From assembly GCA_001695595.3 (NCBI GenBank), contig MBPM02000174.1:1-64000 (forward strand): 64,000 nucleotides of DNA, given 5' to 3'. Under the pieces are notes generated by a model. That model ran no database searches, was not told the DNA's origin, and saw only the letters and a list, made by a program, of their open reading frames with translations. Numbering within the stretch: the stretch's first letter is position 1; each line of letters opens with the position of its first letter. Positions 47,030-58,407 of this stretch are shown piece after piece. This DNA comes from Plasmopara viticola. Its lineage: Eukaryota > Oomycota > Peronosporomycetes > Peronosporales > Peronosporaceae. A program made the position numbers and the translations under genes.

Positions 47030-48014
47030 GGTCTTATCGAGGAGTAGACAACCAAGCAAAGTTGATTTCAAAGTCTCGAAGCAAGTTGCGTTGTGATGAA
47101 TATGTATGCCGTGTCTCCTCTTCGAGCGGTAAATCCTGTCATTTTCTTGGATTTTTACCAGCATCCAAATTTATCGCGAATTTGATGGCACCTCAGTAGC
47201 TGGAAATTACACTTTCTTGTCATTTGTGATGTGTTTGGATCTGACGGAGTACGTTCATCAAAGCCACTATGTAAAACCCAAAATTTAATGATCAATGAGC
47301 AAAACAATGGAATTTTTGCGTCCTACCATATAAAGTTGCGGTCCTGACCAGTAGCTATCCATCTAAATATGATTGATTCTGGAAATTGAGCCTTTAAGCA
47401 AACTCTACTTTCAAAAACACTATGACGGGTGATGCCGTTGTCTTACTCAGTGCCTGTACTTTGGTAGCTTTTGGCTTAATAAAAAATTTGATTCTTTCAA
47501 GTATAGGATGCTCAAGTCCACTGCGTTAAGAATCTTAAAGACTCATATCGCAGCTACATGTGCTGTGAGATAAAGCCGTCCAGAAAGACAAACCTTAATC
47601 AGAATACATCGACTTTTTGCTGTTAGCATGCTTTTATGTGTCAGTGAGTCTTAAATGTCGGTCGGAACATGTCAAAAGTCATATCCTGTACTTAATCATA
47701 CGGTCAGTATTCGTTGATATGAACTTCGATCATTCATTCACTTAAGTTGTTTTCACCAATATACACCTATACAATCAAGAGATAGAAATTAGGGCAAAAC
47801 AATAATTCTATCCCAACTGCAGTAACAACAGACTCGTAATAAGCATAGATCAACAACTACGACAAAAGACCTTCGAATTGACTAACTTTATTCTTAAAAA
47901 CGGAAACGACAGCATCAGAAGCAGCGTGGTGTCATATTCAGTAGAAAATGAAATTCGAGCATCAAATAATTGGGTGAGGGTACGGTATTGTAAGTCGGAT
48001 ACGTCGACCCAGAT

Positions 48015-48263
48015 CTACCACCAGCCTCCACCCCAGCCTCCACCCCAGCCACCACCTAAGCCTCCGCCCCAGCCACCACCCCATCCGAGTCCACCCCAAG
48101 GCCCTCCCCAGCCCCAGAATTCCTTCTTATTACCTTCTGGACCCTTACCTGCAGCAGGTGCTGCCTCTGTAGGCATAGCTGCTGACCGCAGTGCATTTTG
48201 GCCAGCAGCGGCAAAGTTTGCAACAGCAATTGCAGCAACGACGGCGAAAGCAGTAAACTTCAT
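48015..48263 (-). CDS. Copy 28: GW-rich secreted protein, diverged
   Basis: 82 residues with A9V, Y17F and D21G; the last change sits at the predicted signal peptidase site and replaces the first mature residue. The upstream spacer is type B: TTGACATTTGTG, then CCATTAACGGGG joined to TGATGCCGTTG (about 48500), a deletion that removes the candidate promoter. Confidence 0.83.
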   Translation of the reverse strand: MKFTAFAVVAAIAVANFAAAGQNALRSAAMPTEAAPAAGKGPEGNKKEFWGWGGPWGGLGWGGGWGGGLGGGWGGGWGGGWW

Positions 48264-49076
48264 GGTCTTATCGAGGAGTAGACGACCAAGCAAAGTTGTT
48301 TTCAAAGTCTCGAAGCAAGTTGCGTTGTGATGAATATGTATGCCGTGTCTCCTCTTCGAGCGGTAAATCCTGTCATTTTCTTGGATTTTTACCAGCATCC
48401 AAATCCATCGCGAATTTGATGGCACCTCAGTAGCTGAAAATTACACTTTCTTGACATTTGTGATGTGTTTGTATCTGACGGGTTCCGTCCATTAACGGGG
48501 TGATGCCGTTGTCTTACTCAGTGCCTGTACTTCGATCTCCTTTTCTTGATGAAAACTTAGATTCTTTTAAGTATAGGATTCTCAAGTCCACTGCGTTTAG
48601 ACTCTCAATAACTCATACCACAACTACAAGTGCTGCGAGATAAAGCCGTTCAGAAAGACACACCTTTATCATCATACATTCACTTTTTGCTATAAGCTTG
48701 CTTTTATGTGTCAGTAAGTCTTAAATGTTGGTCGAGACATGTCAAAAGTCATATCCTGTACTTAATCATACGGTCAGTATTCGTTGATATGAACTTCGAT
48801 CATTCATTCACTTAAATCGTTTTCACCACTAAACACCTATATAATAATGAGAAAGGGCAAAACCACAATTCTATCTTAACTGCAGTAACAACAGACTCGT
48901 AATAAGCATAGATCAACAACTACGACAAAAGACCCTCGAATTGAAAAACTTTATTTTAAAAACGAAAACGACACCATTAGGAGCAGCGTGGTGTCAAATT
49001 TAGTAGAAAATGAAATCCGAGCATCAAATAATTGAGTGAGGGTACGGTATTGTAAGTCGGATACGTCGACCCAGAT

Positions 49077-49325
49077 CTACCACCAGCCTCCACCCCAGCC
49101 TCCACCCCAGCCATCACCTATGCCTCCGCCCCAGCCACCACCCCATCCGAGTCCACCCCAAGGCCCTCCCCAGCCCCAGAATTCCTTCTTATTACCTTCT
49201 GGACCCTTACCTGCAGCAGGTGCTGCCTCTGTAGGCATAGCTGCTGACCGCAGTGCATTTTGGTCAGAAGCGGCAAAGTTTGCAACAGCTATTGCAGCAG
49301 CGACGGCGAAAGCAGTAAACTTCAT
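49077..49325 (-). CDS. Copy 29: GW-rich secreted protein, diverged
   Basis: 82 residues with Y17F, A20S, L69I and G71D. A20S changes the residue before the cleavage site. The leader has a small deletion just upstream (GAGTACAAACAAG), which breaks the long upstream reading frame seen in other copies and so argues against its use as coding sequence. The upstream spacer is of the common type with GCTCATT present. Confidence 0.83.
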   Translation of the reverse strand: MKFTAFAVAAAIAVANFAASDQNALRSAAMPTEAAPAAGKGPEGNKKEFWGWGGPWGGLGWGGGWGGGIGDGWGGGWGGGWW

Positions 49326-50300
49326 GGTCTTATCGAGGAGTACAAACAAGTAAAGTTGATATCAAAGTCTCGAAGCAAGTTGAGTTGTGATGAATATGTA
49401 TGCCGTGTCTCCTCTTCGAGCGGTAAATCCTGTCATTTTCTTGGATTTTTACCAGCATCCAAATCCATCGCGAATGTGATGGCACCTCAGTAGCTGAAAA
49501 TTACACTTTCTTGTCATTTGTGATGTGTTTGTATCTGACGGATTACGTTCATTAAAGCCACTATGTAAAACCTATAATTTAATGATCAATGAGCAAAACA
49601 ATGGAATTTTTTGCGTCCTACCATATAAAGTTGCGGTCCTGACCTGTACTTATCCATCTAAATATGATTGATTCTGGAAATTGAGCGTATAACCATACTT
49701 TACTTTCAAAAACACTATGACGGGTGATGCCGTTGTCTTACTCAGTGCCTGTACTTCGATCTCCTTTTTCTTGATGAAAAGTTAGATTCTTTTAAGTATA
49801 GGATTCTCAAGTCCACTGCGTTTAGACTCTCAATAACTCATATCACAACTACAAGTGCTGCGAGATAAATCCGTTCAGAAAGACACACCTTTATCATCAT
49901 ACATTCACTTTTTGCTACAAGCTTGCTTTATGTGTCAGTAAGTCTTAAATGTTGGTCGAGACATGTCAAAAGTCATATCCTGTACTTAATCATACGGTCA
50001 GTATTCGTTGATATGAACTTCGATCATTCATTCACTTAAATCGTTTTCACCACTAAACACCTATATAATCATGAGAAAGGGCAAAACCACAATTCTATCT
50101 TAACTGCAGTAACAACAGACTCGTAATAAGCATAGATCAACAACTACGACAAAAGACCCTCGAATTGAAAAACTTTATTTTAAAAACGAAAACGACACCA
50201 TTAGGAGCAGCGTGGTGTCATATTTAGTAGAAAATGAAATCCGAGCATCAAATAATTGAGTGAGGGTACGGTATTGTAAGTCGGATACGTCGACCCAGAT

Positions 50301-50549
50301 CTACCACCAGCCTCCACCCCAGCCTCCACCCCAGCCACCACCTATGCCTCCGCCCCAGCCACCACCCCATCCGAGTCCACCCCAAGGCCCTCCCCAGCCC
50401 CAGAATTCCTTCTTATTACCTTCTGGACCCTTACCTGCAGCAGGTGCTGCCTCTGTAGGCATAGCTGCTGACCGCAGTGCATTTTGGTCAGCAGCGGCAA
50501 AGTTTGCAACAGCAATTGCAGCAGCGACGGCGAAAGCAGTAAACTTCAT
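50301..50549 (-). CDS. Copy 30: GW-rich secreted protein, diverged
   Basis: 82 residues with Y17F and L69I. L69I is shared with copy 29. The upstream spacer is type A, as in copies 27 and 32. Confidence 0.83.
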   Translation of the reverse strand: MKFTAFAVAAAIAVANFAAADQNALRSAAMPTEAAPAAGKGPEGNKKEFWGWGGPWGGLGWGGGWGGGIGGGWGGGWGGGWW

Positions 50550-51533
50550 GGTCTTATCGAGGAGTAGACAACCAAGCAAAGTTGTTTTCAAAGTCTCGAA
50601 GCAAGTTGCGTTGTGATGAATATGTATGCCGTGTCTCCTCTTCGAGCGGTAAATCCTGTCATTTTCTTGGATTTTTACCAGCATCCAAATCCATCGCGAA
50701 TTTGATGGCACCTCAGTAGCTGGAAATTACACTTTCTTGTCATTTGTGATGTGTTTGGATCTGACGGAGTACGTTCATCAAAGCCACTATGTAAAACCCA
50801 AAATTTAATGATCAATGAGCAAAACAATGGAATTTTTGCGTCCTACCATATAAAGTTGCGGTCCTGACCAGTAGCTATCCATCTAAATATGATTGATTCT
50901 GGAAATTGAGCTTATAACCATACTTTACTTTCAAAAAAAAAACACTATGACGGGTGATGCCGTTGTCTTACTCAGTGCCTGTACTTCGATCTCCTTTTTC
51001 TTGATGAAAACTTAGATTCTTTTAAGTATAGGATTCTCAAGTCCACTGCGTTTAGACTCTCAATAACTCATATCACAGCTACAAGTGCTGCGAGATAAAG
51101 CCGTTCAGAAAGACACACCTTTATCATCATACATCCACTTTTTGCTATAAGCTTGCTTTTATGTGTCAGTAAGTCTTAAATGTTGGTCGAGACATGTCAA
51201 AAGTCATATCCTGTACTTAATCATACGGTCAGTATTCGTTGATATGAACTTCGATCATTCATTCACTCAAATCGTTTTCACCACTAAACACCTATATAAT
51301 CATGAGAAAGTGGCAAAACCATAATTTTATCCCAACTGCAGTAACAACAGACTCGTAATAAGCATAGATCAACAACTACGACAAAAGACCCTCGAATTGA
51401 CAAACTTTATTTTTAAAAACGGAAACGACAGCATTAGGAGCAGCGTGGTGTCATATTTAGTAGAAAATGAAATCCGAGCATCGAATAATTGAGTGAGGGT
51501 ACGGTATTGTAAGTCGGTTACGTCGACCCAGAT

Positions 51534-51782
51534 CTACCACCAGCCTCCACCCCAGCCTCCACCCCAGCCACCACCTAAGCCTCCGCCCCAGCCACCACCC
51601 CATCCGAGTCCACCCCAAGGCCCTCCCCAGCCCCAGAATTCCTTCTTATTACCTTCTGGACCCTTACCTGCAGCAGGTGCTGCCTCTGTAGGCATAGCTG
51701 CTGACCGCAGTGCATTTTGGTCAGCAGCGGCATAGTCTGCAACGGCAATTGCAGCAGCGACGGCGAAAGCAGTAAACTTCAT
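51534..51782 (-). CDS. Copy 31: GW-rich secreted protein, N16D
   Basis: Only N16D against the reference, so its CDS groups with the homogenised copies while its spacer is type B (same deletion junction as copy 28, about 51980). The leader lacks about 30 bp (GTAGACAAGTTACG). This mosaic pattern suggests gene conversion of the CDS. Confidence 0.83.
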   Translation of the reverse strand: MKFTAFAVAAAIAVADYAAADQNALRSAAMPTEAAPAAGKGPEGNKKEFWGWGGPWGGLGWGGGWGGGLGGGWGGGWGGGWW

Positions 51783-52564
51783 GGTCGTATCGAGGAGTAG
51801 ACAAGTTACGTTGTGATGAATATGTATGCCGTGTCTCCTCTTCGAGCGGTAAATCCTGTCATTTTCTTGGATTTTTACCAGCATCCAAATCCATCGCGAA
51901 TTTGATGGCACCTCAGTAGCTGAAAATTACACTTTCTTGACATTTGTGATGTGTTTGTATCTGACGGGTTCCGTCCATTAACGGGGTGATGCCGTTGTCT
52001 TACTCAGTGCCTGTACTTCGATCTCCTTTTTCTTGATGAAAAGTTAGATTCTTTTAAGTATAGGATTCTCAAGTCCACTGCGTTTAGACTCTCAATAACT
52101 CATACCACAACTACAAGTGCTGCGAGATAAAGCCGTTCAGAAAGACACACCTTTATCATCATACATCCACTTTTTGCTATAAGCTTGCTTTTATGTGTCA
52201 GTAAGTCTTAAATGTTGGTCGAGACATGTCAAAAGTCATATCCTGTACTTAATCATACGGTCAGTATTCGTTGATATGAACTTCGATCATTCATTCACTT
52301 AAATCGTTTTCACCACTAAACACCTATATAATCATGAGAAAGGGCAAAACCACAATTCTATCTTAACTGCAGTAACAACAGACTCGTAATAAGCATAGAT
52401 CAACAACTACGACAAAAGACCTTCGAATTATCTAACTTTATTCTTAAAATCGGAAACGACAGCATCAGAAGCAGCGTGGTGTCATATTCAGTAGAAAATG
52501 AAATCCGAGCATCAAATAATTGAGTGAGGGTACGGTATTGTAAGTCGGATACGTCGACCCAGAT

Positions 52565-52813
52565 CTACCACCAGCCTCCACCCCAGCCTCCACCCCAGCC
52601 ACCACCTAAGCCTCCGCCCCAGCCACCACCCCATCCGAGTCCACCCCAAGGCCCTCCCCAGCCCCAAAATTCCTTCTTATTACCTTCTGGACCCTTACCT
52701 GCAGCAGGTGCTGCCTCTGTAGGCATAGCTGCTGACCGCAGTGCATTTTGGTCAGCAGCGGCAAAGTTTGCAACAGCAATTGCAGCAGCGACGGCGAAAG
52801 CAGTAAACTTCAT
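52565..52813 (-). CDS. Copy 32: GW-rich secreted protein, last minus-strand copy
   Basis: 82 residues with Y17F only. The upstream spacer is type A, with an expanded A-run near 53200. It is the left partner of a head-to-head pair: copy 33 starts 844 bp away on the other strand. Confidence 0.83.
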   Translation of the reverse strand: MKFTAFAVAAAIAVANFAAADQNALRSAAMPTEAAPAAGKGPEGNKKEFWGWGGPWGGLGWGGGWGGGLGGGWGGGWGGGWW

Positions 52814-53432
52814 GGTCTTATCGAGGAGTAGACAACCAAGCAAAGTTGTTTTCAAAGTCTCGAAGCAAGTTGCGTTGTGATGAATATGTATGCCGTGTCT
52901 CCTCTTCGAGCGGTAAATCCTGTCATTTTCTTGGATTTTTACCAGCATCCAAATCCATCGCGAATTAGATGGCACCTCAGTAGCTGGAAATTACACTTTC
53001 TTGTCATTTGTGATGTGTTTGGATCTGACGGAGTACGTTCATCAAAGCCACTATGTAAAACCAAAAATTTAATGATCAATGAGCAAAACAATGGAATTTT
53101 TGCGTCCTACCATATAAAGTTGCGGTCCTGACCAGTAGCTATCCATCTAAATATGATTAATTCTGGAAATTGAGCTTATAACCATACTTGACTTTCAAAA
53201 AAAAAAACACTATGACGGGTGATGCCGTTGTCTTACTCAGTGCCTGTACTTCGATCTCCTTTTTCTTGATGAAAACTTAGATTCTTTTAAGTATAGGATT
53301 CTCAAGTCCACTGCGTTTAGACTCTCAATAACTCATATCACAACTACAAGTGCTGCGAGATAAAGCCGTTCAGAAAGACACACCTTTATCATCATACATC
53401 CACTTTTTGCTATAAGCTTGCTTTTATGTGTC

Positions 53433-53602
53433 CGAGTGGGCGCGCGAGCGGCTGAAACACCACATTTTAACTTCGTTCTGTATTGAGGACGAAGCGCAAG
53501 GACTGTGTATTAAGGCCACATCCTTTGTACAATGTGAGGGCGAAGCTAAGGTAAGTATGGTGGTTCAGGTCGAGAAGGCAGAGCTGAAAAAATGCCTCGT
53601 TG
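53433..53602 (+). other. Exon-like foreign fragment at the head-to-head inversion
   Basis: 170 bp unrelated to the array unit, open on the plus strand in the frame that starts at 53437 (EWARERLKHHILT, then FCIEDEAQGLCIKATSFV and AKVSMVVQVEKAELKKC). The residue pattern, codon use and GC content look like real coding sequence, and the frame continues without a stop into the leader of copy 33. I cannot name the parent protein. It also contains AAG-GTAAGTATG, a good splice donor match. It is most likely a piece of a host gene captured when the inversion formed. Confidence 0.55.
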
Positions 53603-53656
53603 TGCTTCGAGACTTTGAAATCAACTTTGCTTGGTTGTCTACTCCTCGATACGACC

Positions 53657-53905
53657 ATGAAGTTTACTGCTTTCGCCGTCGCTGCTGCAATTGCCGTTGC
53701 AGACTATGCCGCTGCTGACCAAAATGCACTGCGGTCAGCAGCTATGCCTACAGAGGCAGCACCTGCTGCAGGTAAGGGTCCAGAAGGCAATAAGAAGGAA
53801 TTCTGGGGCTGGGGAGGGCCTTGGGGTGGACTCGGATGGGGTGGTGGCTGGGGCGGAGGCTTAGGTGGTGGCTGGGGTCGAGGCTGGGGTGGAGGCTGGT
53901 GGTAG
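53657..53905 (+). CDS. Copy 33: GW-rich secreted protein, first plus-strand copy
   Basis: 82 residues with N16D and G75R, the latter adding a charge to the Gly/Trp tail. Only 54 bp of native leader remain; everything further upstream is the foreign fragment and the divergent unit of copy 32. Expression would need a start within those 54 bp or a borrowed promoter. Confidence 0.83.
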   Translation: MKFTAFAVAAAIAVADYAAADQNALRSAAMPTEAAPAAGKGPEGNKKEFWGWGGPWGGLGWGGGWGGGLGGGWGRGWGGGWW

Positions 53906-54882
53906 ATCTGGGTCGACGTATCCGACTTACAATATCGTACCCTCACTCAATTAATTGATGCTCGGAATTCATCTACTACTAGATATGACACCACGCTGCT
54001 GCTGATGCTGTCGTTTCCGTTTTAAAGAATAAAGTTTGTCAATTCGAAGGTCTTTTGTCGTAGTTGTTGATCTATGCTTTTTACGAGTTTGTTGTTACTG
54101 CAGTTGGGATAGAATTATTGTTTGTGCCCTGATTCCTTTCTCCTGATTATATAGGTGTTTAGTGGTGAAAACAATTTAAGTGAATGAATTATCGAAGGTC
54201 ATATCAACGAATACTGACCGTATAATTAAGTACAGGATATGACATTTGACATGTCCCGACCGACATTCAAGACTTACTGACACAAAAATGGAAGCTGATA
54301 GCAAAAAGTGGATGTATGATGATAAAGGTGTGTCTTTCTGGACAGCTTTTTCTCGCAGCGCTTGTATGAGTTATTGAGAGTCTTAACGCAGTGGACTTGA
54401 GAATCCTATACTCAAAAGAATCTAACTTTTCATCAAGAAAAAGGAGATCGAAGTACAGGCACTGAGTAAGACAACGGCATCACCCGTCATAGTGTTTTTG
54501 AAAGTAAAGTATGGTTATAAGCTCAATTTCCAGAATCAATCATATTTAGATGGATAAGTACTGGTCAAGACCGCAACTTTATATGACAGGACGCAAAAAT
54601 ATCATTGTTTTGCTCATTGATCATTAAATTTTAGGTTTTACATAGTGGCGTTAATGAACGGAATCCGTCAGATACAAACACATCACAAATGACAAGAAAG
54701 TGTAATTTTCAGCTACTGAGGTGCCATCAAATTCGCGATGGATTTGGATGCTGGTAAAAATTCAAGAAAATGACAGGATTTACCGCTCGAAGAGGAGACA
54801 CGGCATACATATTTATCACAACGCAACCTGCTTAGAGACTTTGAAATCAACTTTGCTTGGTTGTCTACTCCTCGATACGACC

Positions 54883-55131
54883 ATGAAGTTTACTGCTTTC
54901 GCCGTCGCTGCTGCAATTGCCGTTGCAGACTATGCCGCTGCTGACCAAAATGCACTGCGGTCAGCAGCTATGCCTACAGAGGCAGCACCTGCTGCAGGTA
55001 AGGGTCCAGAAGGTAATAAGAAGGAATTCTGGGGCTGGGGAGGGCCTTGGGGTGGACTCGGATGGGGTGGTGGCTGGGACGGAGGCTTAGGTGGTGGCTG
55101 GGGTGGAGGCTGGGGTGGAGGCTGGTGGTAG
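54883..55131 (+). CDS. Copy 34: GW-rich secreted protein
   Basis: 82 residues with N16D and G66D (an acidic residue in the first GGGW repeat after Trp65). The candidate promoter, leader and AATAAA are present in normal order. Confidence 0.83.
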   Translation: MKFTAFAVAAAIAVADYAAADQNALRSAAMPTEAAPAAGKGPEGNKKEFWGWGGPWGGLGWGGGWDGGLGGGWGGGWGGGWW

Positions 55132-56106
55132 ATCTGGGTCGACGTATCCGACTTACAATATCGTACCCTCACTCAAATATTTGATGCTCGGAATTCATCT
55201 ACTACTAGATATGACACCACGCTGCTGCTGATGCTGTCGTTTCCGTTTTGAAGAATAAAGTTTGTCAATTCGAAGGTCTTTTGTCGTAGTTGTTGATCTA
55301 TGCTTTTTACGAGTCTGTTGTTACTGCAGTTGGGATAGAATTATTGTTTTGCCCTGATTCCTTTCTCCTGATTATATAGGTGTTTAGTGGTGAAAACAAT
55401 TTAAGTGAATGAATTATCGAAGGTCATAACAACGAATACTGACCGTATAATTAAGTACAGGATATGACTTTTCACATGTCCCGACCGACATTCAAGACTT
55501 ACTGACACAAAAAAGGAAGCTGATAGCAAAAAGTGGATGTATGATGATAAAGGTGTGTCTTTCTGGACAGCTTTTTCTCGCAGCACTTGTATGAGTTATT
55601 GAGAGTCTTAACGCAGTGGATTTGAGAATCCTATACTCAAAAGAATCTAAATTTTCATCAAGAAAAAGGAGATCGAAGTACAGGCACTGAGTAAGACAAC
55701 GGCATCACCCGTCATAGTGTTTTTGAAAGTAAAGTATGGTTATAAGCTCAATTTCCAGAATCAATCATATTTAGATGGATAAGTACTGGTCAGGACCGCA
55801 ACTTTATATGGTAGGACGCAAAAATTCCATTGTTTTGCTCATTGATCATTAAATTTTAGGTTTTACATAGTGGCGTTAATGAACGGAATCCGTCAGATAC
55901 AAACACATCACAAATGACAAGAAAGTGTAATTTTCAGCTACTGAGGTGCCATCACATTCGCGATGGATTTGGATGCTGGTAAAATTCAAGAAAATGACAG
56001 GATTTACCGCTCGAAGAGGAAACACGGCATAAATATTCATCACAACGCAACTTGCTTCGAGACTTTGAAATCAACTTTGCTTGGTTGTCTACTCCTCGAT
56101 ACGACC

Positions 56107-56355
56107 ATGAAGTTTACTGCTTTCGCCGTCGCTGCTGCAATTGCCGTTGCAAACTATGCCGCTGCTGACCAAAATGCACTGCGGTCAGCAGCTATGCCTA
56201 CAGAGGCAGCACCTGCTGCAGGTAAGGGTCCGGAAGGTAACAAGAAGGAATTCTGGGGCAGGGGAGGACCTTGGGGTGGACTCGGATGGGGTGGTGGCTG
56301 GGGCGGAGGCTTAGGTGGTGGCTGGGGTGGAGGCTGGGGTGGAGGCTGGTGGTAG
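56107..56355 (+). CDS. Copy 35: GW-rich secreted protein, W52R
   Basis: 82 residues with W52R, replacing one of the nine Trp. The leader has one base less, so the long upstream frame is broken here. The 3' region has a deletion (CCGTTTTTGTCGTAG near 56468-56482) that removes the AATAAA signal. Confidence 0.83.
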   Translation: MKFTAFAVAAAIAVANYAAADQNALRSAAMPTEAAPAAGKGPEGNKKEFWGRGGPWGGLGWGGGWGGGLGGGWGGGWGGGWW

Positions 56356-57299
56356 ATCTGGGTCGACGTATCCGACTTACAATATCGTACCCTCACTCAA
56401 TTATTTGATGCTCGGAATTCATCTACTACTAAATATGACACCACGCTGCTTCTGATGCTGTCGTTTCCGTTTTTGTCGTAGTTGTTGATCTATGCTTTTT
56501 ACGAGTCTGTTGTTACTGCAGTTGGGATGGAATTATTGTTTTGCCCTGATTCCTTTCTCCTGATTATATAGGTGTTTAGTGGTGAAAACAATTTAACCGA
56601 ATGAGTTATCGAAATTCATATCAACGAATACTGACCGTGTAATTATGTATAAAATATGACTTTTGACATGTCCCGACCGACATTCAAGACTTACTGACAC
56701 AAAAAAGGAAGCTGATAGCAAAAAGTGGATGTATGATGATAAAGGTGTGTCTTTCTGGACAGCTTTTTCTCGCAGCACTTGTATGAGTTATTGAGAGTCT
56801 AAACGCAGTGGACTTGAGAATCCTATACTCAAAAGGATCTAACTTTTTATCAAGAAAAAAAAGATCGAAGTACAGGCACTGAGTAAGACAACGGCATCAC
56901 CCGTCATAGTGTTTTTGAAAGTAAAGTATGGTTATACGCTCAATTTCTAGAATCAATCATATTTAGATGGATAAGTACTGGTCAGGACCGCAACTTTATA
57001 TGGCAGGACGCAAAAATTCCATTGTTTTGCTCATTGATAAATTAATTTTAGGTTTTACATAGTGGCGTTAAAAAACGGAATCCGTCAGACACAAACACAT
57101 CACAAATGACAAGAAAGTGCAATTTTCAGCTACTGAGGTGCCATCAAATTCGCGATGGATTTGGATGCTGATAAAAATTCAAGAAAATGACAGGATTTAC
57201 CGCTCGAAGAGGAGACACGGCATACATATTCATCACAACGCAACTTGCTTCGAGACTTTGAAATCAACTTTGCTTGGTTGTCTACTCCTCGATATGACC

Positions 57300-57548
57300 A
57301 TGAAGTTTACTGCTTTCGCCGTCGCTGCTGCAATTGCCGTTGCAAACTATGCCGCTGCTGACCAAAATGCACTGCGGTCAGCAGCTATGCCTACAGAGGC
57401 AGCACCTGCTGCAGGTAAGGGTCCAGAAGGCAATAAGAAGGAATTCTGGGGCTGGGGAGGGCCTTGGGATGGACTCGGATGGGGTGGTGGCTGGGGCGGA
57501 GGCTTAGGTGGTGGCTGGGGTGGAGGCTGGGGTGGAGGCTGGTGGTAG
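57300..57548 (+). CDS. Copy 36: GW-rich secreted protein, G57D
   Basis: 82 residues with G57D after Trp56. AATAAA is present. The spacer downstream has small deletions (GGGATAGAAGTTTTGCCC near 57748). Confidence 0.83.
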   Translation: MKFTAFAVAAAIAVANYAAADQNALRSAAMPTEAAPAAGKGPEGNKKEFWGWGGPWDGLGWGGGWGGGLGGGWGGGWGGGWW

Positions 57549-58248
57549 ATCTGGGTCGACGTATCCGACTTACAATATCGTACCCTCACTCAATTATTTG
57601 ATGCTCGGAATTCATCTACTACTAATATGACACCACGCTGCTTCTGATGCTGTCGCTTCCGTTTTAAAGAATAAAGTTTGTCAATTCGAAGGTCTTTTGT
57701 CGTAGTTGTTGATCTATGCTTTTTACGAGTCTGTTGTTACTGCAATTGGGATAGAAGTTTTGCCCTGATACCTTTCTCGTGATTATATAGGTGTTTAGTG
57801 GTGAAAACAATTTAAGTAAATGAAATATCGAAGGTCATATCAACGAATACTGACCGTATAACTAAGTAAAGGATATGACTTTTGACATGTCCCGACCGAC
57901 ATTCAAGACTTACTGACACAAAAAAGGAAGCTGATAGCAAAAAGTGGATGTATGATGATAAAGGTGTGTCTTTCTGGACAGCTTTTTCTCGCAGCACTTG
58001 TATGAGTTATTGAGAGTCTAAACGCAGTGGACTTGAGAATCCTATACTCAAAAGAATCTAACTTTTCATCAAGAAAAAAAAGATCGAAGTACAGGCACTG
58101 AGTAAGACAACGGCATCACCCGTCATAGTGTTTTTGAAAGTAAAGTATGGTTATAAGCTCAATTTCCAGAATCAATCATATTTAGATGGATAAGTACTGG
58201 TCAGGACCGCAACTTTATATGGTAGGACGCAAAAAATTCCATTGTTTT

Positions 58249-58394
58249 TGTTGAGAAGAAAGTAAAAACCGAAGTGATTATATTTATCCTGACCAATGAA
58301 CGGCTACCATATGTAATTACTAATTGTGACGTACTTGTAATTACTGTGAAGCCATCCACCTGTTCAACATGCATTCAGCGGTGTAATGTTAACA
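58249..58394 (-). repeat. 3' LTR of Copia-4
   Basis: 146 bp with TG...CA ends, bordered inside by the purine-rich GGTGAGTGGGAG tract. GTGATTATATTTATCC distinguishes both Copia-4 LTRs from those of Copia-2. Confidence 0.92.
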
Positions 58395-58407
58395 CTCCCA
58401 CTCACCG

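Larger units (their letters stand above)
46018..53432 (-). repeat. Tandem gene array, block B2 (copies 27-32)
   Basis: Six units with the most diverged spacers and proteins. Start spacings alternate between long (1224-1234) and short (1062, 1031) because two units carry the same spacer deletion. Bases 46018-46780 are a diverged spacer interrupted by the foreign piece at 46176-46470; 52814-53432 are the leader and spacer of copy 32, ending at the head-to-head inversion. No other gene is seen in the spacers. Confidence 0.93.
53603..58248 (+). repeat. Tandem gene array, block C1 (copies 33-36), plus strand
   Basis: Same unit as blocks A and B but inverted. The first unit begins only 54 bp upstream of its ATG. 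Start spacings are 1226, 1224 and 1193 bp. The block ends in the spacer upstream of copy 37 at the GTTTT target site (58244-58248) of Copia-4; 57549-58243 hold 3' region and spacer without a gene. Confidence 0.93.
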
